Positions 25,996-36,600 of a stretch of DNA of 64,000 bases are shown one piece after another (position 1 is the stretch's first letter; the number at the start of each line of letters is the position of its first letter). Source of the stretch: Paracoccaceae bacterium Fryx2. Lineage in GTDB: Bacteria; Pseudomonadota; Alphaproteobacteria; Rhodobacterales; Rhodobacteraceae. The notes beneath the pieces were generated by a model that was not told where the DNA came from, did no database searches, and saw nothing but the letters and a program-made list of their open reading frames with translations. Location: contig JAVSGI010000005.1 of assembly GCA_032334235.1 (NCBI GenBank), positions 2,819,501-2,883,500 on the forward strand, written 5' to 3'. A program made the translations under genes and the position numbers.

Positions 25996-26721
25996 TCATG
26001 CGGCACCCCGTTCCAGTTCGGGCATTCCACCTGCGACGTTGCGCAATTGCGGGTTCAGCCAGTGTTCCAGCGCCCGCACCCCGCGCGCGCTGAGGAAGGA
26101 CATCGTGAGGTAGATCGCACCCGCCGCCAGCAGAACCTCGACCACGCGGTAGGTTTCCGACATCAGCCGCGAGGCGAGGCCGGTGATTTCCATCACGGTG
26201 ATCATCGAGGCGAGCGAGGTGGACTTGATCATGATGATCAACTCGTTGCCGAAGGCGGGCAGGGACTGGCGCATTGCCAGCGGCAGGATGATCCGGCGCA
26301 GCATCAGCGGGCGCGACATCCCACCCGCCCGAGCCGCCTCGATCTGGCCATGCGGCACCGACAGCAGCCCGCCGCGCACGGCCTCGCTGGCATAGGCCGC
26401 CATGTTCAGCGTCAGGGCCAGAATCGCGCAGAAATAGGGGTCGCGGAACAACACCCACAGCGGCCCGTGGCGAATGAAATCGACCTGTGCCAGCCCGTAG
26501 TAGATCAGGAATATCTGCAACAGCAGCGGCGTGCCGCGGAAAACCGTGATGTAAAGCTTGGCCGTGGCCGCCAGAATGCGGTTGCGCGCCATCCTCATCA
26601 TCGCGACCGGCACCGCCAGGGCCGCGCCCAGAACGAAGGATACCGCGGCAAGCTGCAACGTCAGCGGCACACCGGGCAGCAGCGTGAGGAAGGCTTCCCA
26701 TATGAACGACAGTTCGATCAT
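25996..26721 (-). CDS. Amino-acid ABC importer permease (HisM/OccM-like)
   Basis: A 241-residue permease of the polar amino acid family. It has a first helix LTLQLAAVSFVLGAALAVPV, then FRGTPLLLQIFLIYYG, the family hallmark, and the EAA loop GQIEAARAGGMSRPLMLRRI (about 140-160). The start at 26721 overlaps the upstream permease stop by 4 bp (ATGA). With its partner it forms the membrane channel for the binding protein at 25055. Confidence 0.9.
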   Translation of the reverse strand: MIELSFIWEAFLTLLPGVPLTLQLAAVSFVLGAALAVPVAMMRMARNRILAATAKLYITVFRGTPLLLQIFLIYYGLAQVDFIRHGPLWVLFRDPYFCAILALTLNMAAYASEAVRGGLLSVPHGQIEAARAGGMSRPLMLRRIILPLAMRQSLPAFGNELIIMIKSTSLASMITVMEITGLASRLMSETYRVVEVLLAAGAIYLTMSFLSARGVRALEHWLNPQLRNVAGGMPELERGAA

Positions 26722-27437
26722 GTGCGCCGTGCCCCGCGACCGACCCGCGCCTCGGCGGCCTGAAACAGCAGGCCCGAAACCGTGGTGATGCAGAGATACA
26801 GCAGGGCTGCGACCAGAAAGAATGTGAACGGGTCGCGGGTGGACCGCGCCCCCATCTGCGCCTGCCGCACCAGTTCCACCACCCCGGTCACCGAGACCAG
26901 CGCCGCTTCCTTCAGCACCAGCTGCCACACGTTCCCGAGGCCGGGCAGGGCCGAGCGCAGCGCCAGCGGGGCAAGGATGCGGCGGAAGATCAGAAAGCGG
27001 CCCATGCCGATCGCCGTCGCGGCCTCGATCTCGCCCTTGCTCACCGCCATCACGGCGGCCCGGATCACCTCGGTGTGATAGGCGCCCGACACGATGCCGA
27101 TCGCCAGAAAGCCGGCCACGAAGCCCGGCAGCGAGATGAAACCGACATGGCCGAACAGCCCCGCGATCTTCGACAGCGCAACCCCGGCCCCGAAATAGAA
27201 CAGGAAGATCACCAGCAGGTCGGGAATGCCGCGCAACACCGTGGTGTAGGTCTCCGCCGCGCCGCGCAGCACGCGCCCGCCCGCCAGCTTGGCCCAGGCC
27301 CCGAAGATCCCGATGACCCCGCCCAGCAGATAGCCGCAGGCCGCAACCGCCACGGTCATTCCGGCGGCGCGCAGCATGGGCGCGCCCCACCCGTCGGGGC
27401 CGAAACTGAACAGCTGGAGGAGGGTCTGGTCAGCCAC
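26718..27437 (-). CDS. Amino-acid ABC importer permease (HisQ/OccQ-like)
   Basis: A 239-residue permease paralogous to its neighbour. It carries YTTVLRGIPDLLVIFLFYFG (family hallmark), YHTEVIRAAVMAVSKGEIEA and the EAA loop GEIEAATAIGMGRFLIFRRI. It begins 45 bp after the amidohydrolase gene and ends within the next permease. The OccQ/NocQ-type motif RGIPDLL is usual for opine, arginine and histidine importers. Confidence 0.9.
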   Translation of the reverse strand: MADQTLLQLFSFGPDGWGAPMLRAAGMTVAVAACGYLLGGVIGIFGAWAKLAGGRVLRGAAETYTTVLRGIPDLLVIFLFYFGAGVALSKIAGLFGHVGFISLPGFVAGFLAIGIVSGAYHTEVIRAAVMAVSKGEIEAATAIGMGRFLIFRRILAPLALRSALPGLGNVWQLVLKEAALVSVTGVVELVRQAQMGARSTRDPFTFFLVAALLYLCITTVSGLLFQAAEARVGRGARRT

Positions 27438-27482
27438 GATGCCTCGCGTGCGTCGCCAGTCGCGTCTTGCCGCCCGGCGCGG

Positions 27483-28904
27483 TCATGACGGCGGCCCGGC
27501 GGGAAGGTTCAGCGCCACATCCGGTCCGACCGGGTTGCGGAACGGGTTTTCGGCGCGGAAGGCCGCATGTTCGGCCTGTGCTGCCGCAAGCCGGGCCGGA
27601 TAGGCAAACAGGGTGGCCGCCACCTCGGCCATCGCCTTTGCCGCGAGGATCATGCCCTTGTGCGCCGCCGCCGTGCGCCCCTGCGCCACCATCTGCCAGG
27701 AATGCGCCGGGGTGCCGGTGGCGCAGGTTGCCACGCGGCACTGAACGACCGGCACCACCCAGCTGACCGTGCCGACATCGGTGGACCCGATGGCATGGCG
27801 CGAGCCGGACCCCATCGCATAGATCTGGTCGCAGAGCGCGGCGCCGGGCGTCCGGGTCAACCCGAAGTTGGCCAGCGCGGCGCGGATGTCCTGCGGGTCG
27901 AGCGTGGCCGCGAAGGCGGCGGCCACCGTCTGATCCTCGGCATCGAACGGGGGCGGGCCAAGGCGGCGCAGGGCGGCATCCATCAGCCGTTCCAGCACGG
28001 TGTTGCCCACCAGATTGGCCTCGCCGCTGATCTGGCGCATCTGCATCGTCGTGCCGGTCATCAGCGCGGCACCGCGCGCCACGTCGATCACCCGGTCGTT
28101 CAGCGACCACATCTCGGGCAGGGTCGGCGCGCGCACCAGCTGACGCACAGCGGCGCGGGCCTGCACCACATTGGGCGATATGCCCCCGGCATCGGTGATG
28201 GCGTAGTGGATGCGCGCCCCCGGCGGCATGTGTTCGCGCAGGTAGTTCACGCCGACGTTCATCAGCTCCACCGCATCCAGTGCGGACCGCCCCAGATGCG
28301 GGGAAACCGAGGCGTGCGAGGCGCGGCCATGAAAGATGAACTCCGATTCCACGCAGGCCAGCGACAGCGGGCTCGTCACGCCGGTCAACGGGCCCGGATG
28401 CCAGCAGATCGCGGCATCCACGTCGTCGAAACAGCCCGCCCGCACCATGAAGCCCTTGGCCGAACCGCCCTCTTCGGCGGGGCAGCCGAGATAGCGCACC
28501 CGGCCCGGCAGCCCGGCGCGCGCCAGCCACTCCTTCAGCGCCGCCGCCGCCAGCAGCGAGGCCGAGCCCAGCAGGTTGTGCCCGCAGCCATGGCCGTTGC
28601 CGCCCGGCACCAGTTCTCGCTGCTCGGGCAGCCCCGCGTGCTGGCTGAGACCCGGCAGCGCGTCGTATTCGCCCATGATCACGATCACCGGACCGCCATC
28701 ACCCGCCTCGCCGCCCACCGCCGTCGGCATACCGGCGATGCCGGACATCGGGCGGAAACCTTCGGACGCGATCATCTGCGCATGGGCCGCAGCCGAGCGG
28801 ACTTCGGCAAAGTTCAGCTCCGGCATGTCCCAGATACGGTCGCTGAGATCGCAGAAGGCGGCTTGTCTGGCCTCGACAAAGCTCGAAACGGGCAGGTTTG
28901 TCAT
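27483..28904 (-). CDS. M20D-family amidohydrolase (AbgB-like)
   Basis: A 473-residue metallo-amidohydrolase of the M20D group (AbgB, aminobenzoyl-glutamate hydrolase subunit B, and relatives). Metal-site segments are MGEYDALPG (about 77), GNGHGCGHNLLG (about 101-112) and CPAEEGGSAKG (about 140), plus the lid-domain motif FIFHGRASHAS. The family splits N-acyl amino acids. It stands at the head of the operon with the two permeases and the binding protein, 170 bp downstream of the Lrp/AsnC gene. This suggests that the importer brings in an N-acylated or amide-linked amino acid that this enzyme opens in the cytoplasm. No AbgA partner is present. Confidence 0.85.
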   Translation of the reverse strand: MTNLPVSSFVEARQAAFCDLSDRIWDMPELNFAEVRSAAAHAQMIASEGFRPMSGIAGMPTAVGGEAGDGGPVIVIMGEYDALPGLSQHAGLPEQRELVPGGNGHGCGHNLLGSASLLAAAALKEWLARAGLPGRVRYLGCPAEEGGSAKGFMVRAGCFDDVDAAICWHPGPLTGVTSPLSLACVESEFIFHGRASHASVSPHLGRSALDAVELMNVGVNYLREHMPPGARIHYAITDAGGISPNVVQARAAVRQLVRAPTLPEMWSLNDRVIDVARGAALMTGTTMQMRQISGEANLVGNTVLERLMDAALRRLGPPPFDAEDQTVAAAFAATLDPQDIRAALANFGLTRTPGAALCDQIYAMGSGSRHAIGSTDVGTVSWVVPVVQCRVATCATGTPAHSWQMVAQGRTAAAHKGMILAAKAMAEVAATLFAYPARLAAAQAEHAAFRAENPFRNPVGPDVALNLPAGPPS

Positions 28905-29074
28905 CGGGTCTTTCCGGGGAATGCAGGCGCGGCAAGTCGCCGGCGTAGCTTCATCCTACCCGGATCGGGACCTGAGCGGCGGCGTTCTTGGGCTACCCTT
29001 CGCAGAATTCCTGCGCAAACCGTGCCAGATTTCGCGAAAAGATGCGCCAGACGCGCGGCTCCACCCGCCGCCTG

Positions 29075-29557
29075 TCAGCCGGGGTCGCCCACGTCGGGGA
29101 TGGGAACGCTGAGGCCAAGCTTGATGCGGTCCATCACCACCAGTGTCTTGAAACCCTTGATGTCGCGGTTCTCGTAGAAGAAGCGCCGCGTGAAGGTCTC
29201 GTAATCCTCCATGTCGCGCGCGGTGATCAGCAGGGCGAAATCGGCCTCTCCGGTGACGTAAAGCCCGACCATGATTTCCGGGGTCGAGCGGATCGACTGC
29301 TTGAAACGGTCAATGATATCGGACCTTTCGCGTTCCAGCGACACCAGAACCAGCATCGAGATCGGGCGGCCGACGGCCTCGGGTGACACCACGGACACAT
29401 CGGCCTCGATGATCCCGTCGGCGCGCAGCCGTTTCAAGCGGCGCTGGCAGGCGGTCGGGGACAGACCGACCAGCGCCCCAAGCTCGTCCGAGGTCATGCG
29501 GTTGTTCTGTTGGACGGCGGTCAGGATCCGCACGTCTATCTGGTCAAGCGCCGCCAT
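29075..29557 (-). CDS. Lrp/AsnC-family transcriptional regulator
   Basis: A 160-residue Lrp/AsnC regulator. The N-terminal helix-turn-helix is MTSDELGALVGLSPTACQRR (about 21-40), after the usual LDQIDVRILTAVQQNNR. The C-terminal RAM ligand domain includes VGLYVTGEADFALLITARDMEDYETF. The ATG at 29557 is used. It is divergent from the ABC ATPase-aminotransferase pair and upstream of the amidohydrolase-permease operon, so it can coordinate both arms. Lrp-type proteins usually sense an amino acid. Confidence 0.9.
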   Translation of the reverse strand: MAALDQIDVRILTAVQQNNRMTSDELGALVGLSPTACQRRLKRLRADGIIEADVSVVSPEAVGRPISMLVLVSLERERSDIIDRFKQSIRSTPEIMVGLYVTGEADFALLITARDMEDYETFTRRFFYENRDIKGFKTLVVMDRIKLGLSVPIPDVGDPG

Positions 29558-29564
29558 GCAGAAC

Positions 29565-29604
29565 TCCTGCGTTGAATACGAATTGAGTGCAGGAAAAAAT
29601 CCTG
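29565..29604. promoter_or_regulatory. Candidate Lrp/AsnC operator (repeated TCCTG/CAGGA)
   Basis: In the divergent region TCCTGC (29565-29570) and GCAGGA (29589-29594) form an inverted repeat with an AT-rich 18-base centre. The second arm also belongs to a small palindrome, CAGGAAAAAATCCTG (29590-29604). The AT-rich centre stands out from the GC-rich surroundings and fits Lrp-family binding sites. Confidence 0.45.
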
Positions 29605-29705
29605 AACGGGGAAAACTTAGATGAAATCCGGTCAAAACCCCAGCATAGAGTTGGCAGGCGACAATGGTCACGGCCCGGTCCGGGCAATGCAAGACGGAAC
29701 AGGCA

Positions 29706-30503
29706 ATGGCCATGGCACCGACCCTTCTTCCCCGCGCAGCCGAACCGATCGTGCAGATCGAAAGCCTGCGCAAACGGTTCGGCACGCTGGAAGTGCTGCG
29801 CGGCGTGTCGCTTTCGGCCGGCGAGGGTCAGGTGATCTCGATTCTCGGCTCCTCGGGGTCGGGCAAATCCACGCTGCTGCGCTGCGTGAACCTGCTGGAA
29901 ACGGCAGATGGCGGCGTGGTGCGCGTCGGCCCGCTCCGGCTTGGCTTCGGGGCCGATGCGGAGCCCGCCCCTGCCGCCGAGCGCCGCAAGCTCACCGAAG
30001 GCATCCGCCGGCAGACCGGGATGGTCTTCCAGAACTTCAACCTGTGGAGCCACAAGACGGTGCTGCAGAATGTCATCGAAGCGCCGGTCCACGTCTTCAA
30101 ACGACCGCGCGCCGAGGTGATCGGCGAGGCCGAGGCCCTGCTGGAAAAGGTCGGGCTGATCGAAAAGCGCGACGCCTATCCGGCGATGCTGTCGGGCGGC
30201 CAGCAGCAGCGCGCGGCCATCGCCCGGGCGCTGGCGATGCGGCCGAAGGTGCTGCTGTTCGACGAACCCACATCTGCGCTGGACCCGGAACTGGTGGGCG
30301 AGGTCTTGCGGGTGATCCGCGATCTGGCCTCCGAGGCGCGCACCATGCTGGTCGTCACCCACGAGGTCGGCTTTGCGCGCGAAGTGTCGGACCGGGTGGT
30401 CTTTCTCGACGCGGGCAGGATCGAGGCCGAGGGCACGCCCGACGAGGTGTTCAGCCGCTCGACCTCGCCCCGCTTCCGCCAGTTCATCTCTCGTGTCATG
30501 TAG
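29706..30503 (+). CDS. Amino-acid ABC importer ATPase (HisP/OccP-like)
   Basis: A 265-residue ATP-binding subunit of a polar amino acid importer. Walker A is LGSSGSGKST (about 48-57), the Q-loop is GMVFQNFNLWSHKTV, the signature is LSGGQQQRAAIARAL (about 163) and Walker B is [17 protein letters not shown] (about 186). It most likely powers the permeases and binding protein encoded on the other strand at 25055-27437, which lack an ATPase of their own. The ATG at 29706 is chosen; in-frame starts at 29664 and 29712 are alternatives. The aminotransferase gene follows after 48 bp. Confidence 0.87.
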   Translation: MAMAPTLLPRAAEPIVQIESLRKRFGTLEVLRGVSLSAGEGQVISILGSSGSGKSTLLRCVNLLETADGGVVRVGPLRLGFGADAEPAPAAERRKLTEGIRRQTGMVFQNFNLWSHKTVLQNVIEAPVHVFKRPRAEVIGEAEALLEKVGLIEKRDAYPAMLSGGQQQRAAIARALAMRPKVLLFDEPTSALDPELVGEVLRVIRDLASEARTMLVVTHEVGFAREVSDRVVFLDAGRIEAEGTPDEVFSRSTSPRFRQFISRVM

Positions 30504-30551
30504 CGGCGGCCTGTTGCCCCGACCTGAACGACCCAACAAGGAACGCCACGC

Positions 30552-31952
30552 ATGACCTTCGGCAGCAACGACCTGAACGCCTGGGACCGCGATCATTTCT
30601 TCCACCCCTCGACCCATGCCGGTGCCCATGCGCGGGGCGAGACGCCGCGGCGGGTGATTGCCGGGGGCGAGGGGGTCCATATCACCGACACCGAGGGTCG
30701 GCGCAGCCTTGATGCCTTTGCCGGGCTTTACTGCGTCAACGTCGGCTACGGGCGCAGCGAGATTGCCGAGGCGATTGCCGAGCAGGCGCGCAAGCTGGCC
30801 TATTACCACGCCTATGTCGGCCACGGCACCGAGGCCAGCATCACGCTGGCGCGGATGATCATCGAACGCGCGCCTTCGCACATGAGCCGGGTCTATTTCG
30901 GCCTGTCGGGCTCGGATGCCAACGAGACCAACATCAAGCTGATCTGGTATTACAACAACATCCTCGGCCGACCCGAGAAGAAGAAGATCATCAGCCGTTG
31001 GCGCGGCTATCACGGCTCGGGCGTGATGACCGGCAGCCTGACCGGGCTCGCGCTGTTCCACGCCAACTTCGACCTGCCGCGCGCCCCCGTGCTGCACACC
31101 GAGGCGCCCTACTATTTCCGCCGCGAAGACCGCAACCAGACCGAGGAACAGTTCTCGGCCCATTGCGCGGCGAAGCTGGAGGAGATGATCCTGGCCGAGG
31201 GCCCCGACACCGTCGCGGCCTTCATCGGCGAGCCGATCCTCGGCACCGGCGGCATCGTGCCGCCGCCCGCGGGCTACTGGGCGGCGATCCAGGCGGTGCT
31301 GGCGAAATACGACATCCTGCTGGTGGCCGACGAGGTGGTGACCGGCTTCGGCCGCCTTGGCACGATGTTCGGCTCGGACCATTACGGCATGGTGCCCGAC
31401 CTGATCACCATCGCCAAGGGACTGACCTCGGCCTATGCGCCGCTGTCGGGGTCGATCGTGTCCGACCGGATGTGGCAGGTGCTGGTGCAGGGCTCGGACG
31501 AGGCGGGGCCGATGGGCCATGGCTGGACCTATTCGGCGCATCCGATCTGCGCGGCGGCCGGGGTCGCCAACCTGAAGCTGATCGACGAGATGGGGCTGGT
31601 GGAGAACGCGGGCACCACCGGCGCCTACTTCCGCGCGGCGCTGTCGGCCGCCCTGGCCGGGCACCCCAACGTCGGCGAGGTGCGCGGCGACGGGCTGATG
31701 GCGGCGGTGGAGTTCGTCGAGGACAGGGACGACCGCCGCTTCTTCGACCCCGCCCGCAAGATCGGCCCCGCCGTCTCCGCCGCCCTGCTCGACCGGGGCG
31801 TGATCGGCCGCGCCATGCCGCAAGGCGACATCCTCGGCTTCGCCCCCCCGCTCTGCCTCACCCGCGACGAGGCCGATATTGTCGTCGATGCCGCGCTGCG
31901 GGCGGTAGAGGCCGTGCTGCCCCCGCAGCGCAAGGGCAACGGGAACGGCTGA
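30552..31952 (+). CDS. Class III aminotransferase, near-identical paralogue of DoeD
   Basis: A 466-residue class III PLP aminotransferase. Key segments are [15 protein letters not shown] (phosphate site, about 115), [15 protein letters not shown] (about 257) and the Schiff-base lysine in [17 protein letters not shown] (about 288). Over 1354 bp (30566-31919) it is almost identical to the ectoine-locus gene at 50907. The first six codons and the tail ([10 protein letters not shown]) differ. Because the second copy sits in an ectoine cluster, the activity is expected to be of the DoeD type (diaminobutyrate or a similar omega-amino acid to the semialdehyde). Here it is coupled to a different importer and an M20D amidohydrolase. 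Confidence 0.88.
   Translation: MTFGSNDLNAWDRDHFFHPSTHAGAHARGETPRRVIAGGEGVHITDTEGRRSLDAFAGLYCVNVGYGRSEIAEAIAEQARKLAYYHAYVGHGTEASITLARMIIERAPSHMSRVYFGLSGSDANETNIKLIWYYNNILGRPEKKKIISRWRGYHGSGVMTGSLTGLALFHANFDLPRAPVLHTEAPYYFRREDRNQTEEQFSAHCAAKLEEMILAEGPDTVAAFIGEPILGTGGIVPPPAGYWAAIQAVLAKYDILLVADEVVTGFGRLGTMFGSDHYGMVPDLITIAKGLTSAYAPLSGSIVSDRMWQVLVQGSDEAGPMGHGWTYSAHPICAAAGVANLKLIDEMGLVENAGTTGAYFRAALSAALAGHPNVGEVRGDGLMAAVEFVEDRDDRRFFDPARKIGPAVSAALLDRGVIGRAMPQGDILGFAPPLCLTRDEADIVVDAALRAVEAVLPPQRKGNGNG
30566..31919 (+). repeat. 1354-bp direct repeat, copy A (aminotransferase)
   Basis: Aligns without gaps to 50921-52274 (constant offset 20355). The first 549 bp are identical by eye. Differences cluster at 31115-31240, 31360-31550 and 31819-31919, about two dozen in all. 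The repeat ends exactly within the coding region on both sides. Confidence 0.95.
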
Positions 31953-32193
31953 CCGTCGCGGCGGGTCGAGAGGGCCGCGCCAACCGCCGGCACGATGCGG
32001 CGGCAGGCCCGGCCATGTGCTACGCCTTATGGCGGATTTGACAGGGCCGGGCACATCCCGTCACAACTTCCGACAGGCCGGATGCCGGGCTGGATGGCCG
32101 CGCAGGCCCGGCTGTGGACCGCCCGGCGTCCGCAACCACAGGCCGATTGCGGAAAGCCGGGCGTCCGCAGCCACAGGAAGGTCAGGTGCAGCC

Positions 32194-33426
32194 TTGCCCG
32201 CTTCGGAACGACTTCCCGTCACGGTCCTGTCCGGATTTCTGGGGTCCGGCAAGACAACCCTGCTCAACCACATCCTGAACAACCGCGAAGGCAGGCGGGT
32301 TGCGGTCATCGTCAATGACATGTCCGAGGTGAACATCGACGCCGATCTGGTGCGCGAGGGCGGCGCCGCACTGAGCCATACCGACGAGACGCTGGTCGAG
32401 ATGACGAACGGCTGCATCTGCTGCACGCTGCGCGACGACCTGCTGGCAGAGGTGCGCAGGCTGGCCGAGGCGGGCCGGTTCGACTATCTGCTGATCGAAT
32501 CCACCGGGATAGCCGAGCCGATGCCGGTGGCGGCCACCTTCGACTTTCGCGACGCGGCAGGGCAATGCCTGGGCGACGTGGCGCGACTCGACACGATGGT
32601 GACGGTGGTCGATGCCAGAAACCTGCTGGAAGACTTCTCCAGCCACGATTTCCTGCGCGACCGGGGGGAAACCCGCGAGCCGACCGACGAGCGCACGCTG
32701 GTCGAATTGCTGGTCGACCAGATCGAGTTCGCGGATGTGGTGATCCTCAACAAGATCACCGAAGCGGGGCCCGCGCGCACCGAAGCCGCGCGCCGGATCG
32801 TGCGGTGCCTCAACACGGGGGCGCGCCTGATCGAGACCGATTACAGCGAGGTTCCGCTGGACAGCATCCTGCGCACCGGCCTGTTCGACTTCGACAAGGC
32901 AAGACGGTCCCCGCGCTGGTTCAAGGAACTGAACGAGTTCGCCAGCCATGTGCCCGAGGCCGAGGAATACGGCATCGCGTCCTTCGTCTATCGCGCGCGG
33001 CAGCCGTTCCATCCGCAACGCATCTGCGACCTTCTCACCTCGCCGCTGCCGGGTGTCATCCGGGCCAAGGGCAAGTTCTGGATTCCGACCCAGCCCGGCT
33101 GGGCGCTCGACTTCAGCCTGGCCGGCCCGATGTCCGCGATGAAGCCGCTGGGGCGCTGGTGGGCGGCGCTGCCCCGGACGGCCTGGCCCGCGGACCCCCT
33201 TGCCGTCGCACGGATTCGCGCGCAATGGCGCGACCCCTACGGCGACCGGCGGCAGGAACTGGTGTTCATCGGCTCGGGCATGAACCGCAGGCGGATCACG
33301 GCGGCGCTCGACGCCTGCCTGATCCGCGATCCGGCGCAACTGACCCCGCAGGCGATCGGCCAGCTTCACGATCCGTTTGCTGGCAGTGTAAGCTCCGACA
33401 GCAGCGCGGCAGCCGCAGGCCATTGA
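32194..33426 (+). CDS. CobW/COG0523-family metallochaperone GTPase
   Basis: A COG0523 GTPase of about 410 residues. It has Walker [10 protein letters not shown] (about 14-22), the metal-binding CxCC motif in [11 protein letters not shown] (about 74), ESTGIAEP and the guanine-specificity NKIT (about 190). The C-terminal CobW domain holds [10 protein letters not shown]. Members of this family insert or traffic metals (zinc, cobalt, iron) into client enzymes. The TTG at 32194 directly before [11 protein letters not shown], with AGGAAGG upstream, is the likely start; the frame continues upstream without family similarity. Its place next to metal-dependent amidohydrolase and transaminase genes may be coincidence. 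Confidence 0.8.
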   Translation: MPASERLPVTVLSGFLGSGKTTLLNHILNNREGRRVAVIVNDMSEVNIDADLVREGGAALSHTDETLVEMTNGCICCTLRDDLLAEVRRLAEAGRFDYLLIESTGIAEPMPVAATFDFRDAAGQCLGDVARLDTMVTVVDARNLLEDFSSHDFLRDRGETREPTDERTLVELLVDQIEFADVVILNKITEAGPARTEAARRIVRCLNTGARLIETDYSEVPLDSILRTGLFDFDKARRSPRWFKELNEFASHVPEAEEYGIASFVYRARQPFHPQRICDLLTSPLPGVIRAKGKFWIPTQPGWALDFSLAGPMSAMKPLGRWWAALPRTAWPADPLAVARIRAQWRDPYGDRRQELVFIGSGMNRRRITAALDACLIRDPAQLTPQAIGQLHDPFAGSVSSDSSAAAAGH

Positions 33427-33655
33427 AACCAAAAGGGAATCGGATTCCGCAACTGATAGCGCCCCGACCGGCAATCACCTACTTCGGATAGACATCGTGC
33501 CAGGTTTCACCGAAAGGCTTAATTGACTTGATCCGTCCTCCAGCGTCCTGCTTGTCGCGGAGAACGGTACTCGATTTGTGAAAGTTTGATCATTCGTTGA
33601 CCACATTTAATCGGATCCGTCGGGCAGTCGCACTGACGGCTTTTGGAGGCTTGGC

Positions 33656-36600
33656 ATGACCGACAATCGCATTGTGACTGAAAACGCGATCATGGAAGGG
33701 CGGGCCGAAAGTTCCTACTGGAACGTCGCGCACAGCAACCAGATCGAAGGGTTCGCTACCGATTTCAGCGTGAATGCGGGCGACACGGTCGACTTCAAGA
33801 TCAACGTCAACGGCGGCGCCGGCAGCGACTACACGGTGGAAATCTTCCGCCTCGGCCATTACGGCGGGTCGGGTGCCCGCGAGGTCGCGGAATGGACAAA
33901 CCAGAACGCCACGGTGCAGGAGGCGGCGCAATACGACCCGACGCGGGCGCTTGTCGATGCCGGCAACTGGACGGTGACCGACAGCTGGGACATCCCGGCG
34001 GATGCGGTTTCGGGCGTCTACCTCGCACGGCTTCAGCGGCTGGACGCGAACGGCGACCCGATCGAGGGCGCGGTGAACCAGATTCCGTTCATCGTGCGCA
34101 ACGACGGGGTGTCGGCCGACATCGTGCTGCAGACATCCGATACCACCTGGCATGCCTACAACGGCTGGTTCGGCAACAATGGCCAGGTCGGTGCGAACTT
34201 CTACGGCGATGCCAGCCTGACCGTCAGCCACGACGACTCGCCGCCAGACGGCGGCCGGGACGATCGGTCTTACGCCGTCAGCTACAACCGTCCCTTCATC
34301 ACCCGCGACGGCACCAGCCCGTCATCCGGCGCGCAGAACTACGTCTTTGGCGCGGATTATGCCGCGATCAGCTGGCTGGAACAGAACGGTTACGACGTAT
34401 CCTACATTTCCGGCGTCGATACGGACCGGCTGGGTGCGGACTATCTGCAGAACTACAAGGCGTTCATCTCTGTCGGGCATGACGAATACTGGTCGGGCGG
34501 TCAGCGGGCCAACGTCGAGGAAGCCCGCGACGCCGGTGTGAACCTGCTGTTCTGGAGCGGCAACGAGTGCTACTGGAAGACCCGCTGGGACGTCAGCATC
34601 GTCGATGGCACCGAGTATCGCACCCTGGTCTGCTACAAGGAAACCTGGGCGAACCCTGATCCCAACGACGGCCCCGACGACTACGTCGATCTTGACCCGA
34701 CCAACATCTGGACAGGCACCTGGCGCGACACCCGCTTTCTGATGGCAAGGGATGCCGAGGGCAACTACATCGCCGGCGGGGCCGACCCCGATCCGATTTC
34801 CGGCCTTTGCCCGGCGTGCAACTGCGCCGAAAACTCGCTGATGGGCCAGATGTTCATCGCGGACGGTGTCGGTGATTTCGGCGGCGCGCTGGACGTGCCG
34901 GCCGCCTTTTCGGGGCTGCGGGTCTGGCGCGACACCAGCATCGCCAACGGCGGGCAGCTTGACATTGCCCCCGGAATCCTCGGCTACGAATGGGATGCGT
35001 CTCCGGACGACCTGTCCCGCCCGGCCGGCCTGATCAAGCTTTCCGAGACGACGATCAACTGGAGCGGCATCCTGACCGACCAGGGCAACACCGTTCTGCC
35101 GGGTTCGGCCACCCACAACCTGTCGATCTACCGTGCGCCCAGCGGCGCGCTGGTGTTCGGGGCCGGCACGGTGTTCTGGTCCTGGGGGCTCAGCAACGCG
35201 CATGACAGCTCGCCCTACAGCGCGCAGATCGCGAACCTCGACATCCAGCAGTTCACCGTGAACATGTTCGCCGACATGGGCATTCAGCCCGGCGTGACCG
35301 ACGCGGTCCTGATGTTGCAGGGTCTTATCCGGGCGACGCAATCGCTCGATCTCGTCGCCGCGACGACCACGCTGGTTGATATCCCCGACACTGTCGCGGC
35401 GCTTTCCACCGTGGTGATCTCGGGAACCGCGACCGACGATGACGGCAACGCCGCCACGCCCGACGGTCAGGTTGCCGTGGTCGAGGTTTCGCTTGACGGC
35501 GGCACGACCTGGCGTGTCGCCACCACGACCGACAACTGGGCGACCTGGACCTACAACTGGACGCCGACGGCGCAGGGAGTCTATACGATCAGGGCCCGCG
35601 CCATCGACGACAGCCTGAACGTCGTGAACGTGACACCGTCGCAGGATGTCGTCACGGTGACGGCCCCGGAGCTGCCCGAAACCTTCGGCGTGTTCGATGC
35701 GGCCGACATCGTGACGGGCTTTGTCTACAACGACAACACCTCCATCGAGCTCGGGATGCGGTTTTCGGTCAACACTCCAGGCGCGGTCACCGAACTGAAA
35801 TACTGGCGCGCCGAACTCGACGCAGGCGATACCGACGTGCGCGCAGGGCACCTGTGGAGCGCCAGCGGCACCTTGCTGGCAACCGTCACCTTCACCTCTG
35901 TGGCCGGTGCGACCGGGTGGCAGGTGGCACAGCTTTCCACCCCCGTCGATCTGGTGGCCGGTGCCGAATACGTCGTGTCCTACCGCACGGAAAACAACTA
36001 CTTCGCCGCCGGCGGGTTCTTTGCCGAGGGCAGGGAGGTCGCGTTCGACGGCCTGGACAACGGCGCCTTCTCGGGGATCTTCGGGGTCGTCAGCGCCTTT
36101 CAAAGCGGGGGCGTGTTCCACTACGGGGGCGGTGCGCCGGTGATGCCGACCCAGACCTACGCGTCGGCAAACTACTGGGTGGACGTGACCTTCGATCCGG
36201 TGGCATCCGGGGCCAACACGGCGCCCGTCATCACCTCGCCCGCCGCCTTCACCATCGCGGAGGGTCTGCTTCAAGTCGGCAACATCACCGCAACGGACGC
36301 AGAGACGAGCATCCTTTTCTATTCCATCGCCGGCGGGGCGGATGCGGCAAGGTTCACGATCAATTCGTCCACCGGCGCGCTGTCGTTCCTGGCCGCGCCC
36401 AATTTCTCGGCCCCGACCGATGTGGGGGCGGACAACGTCTACAATCTGCTGGTCAGCGCCACGGACGGCATCGCCCCGCCGGTGCAGCAGGAAATCAGCG
36501 TGACGGTGATCGACGTGATCGATCCCGAACCCGGCACCGGGTCGCACCTGTTCGGCCCGTCGGACCTTCCCGCCGTGATCTCCACGTCGGACCCGACCGA

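Noticed and set aside
29544-32054. An 836-codon minus-strand frame across the ATPase and aminotransferase, with a similar 946-codon frame at 49338-52178
   Set aside because: Both are antisense to real genes. They resemble each other only because the aminotransferase genes on the other strand are near-identical.
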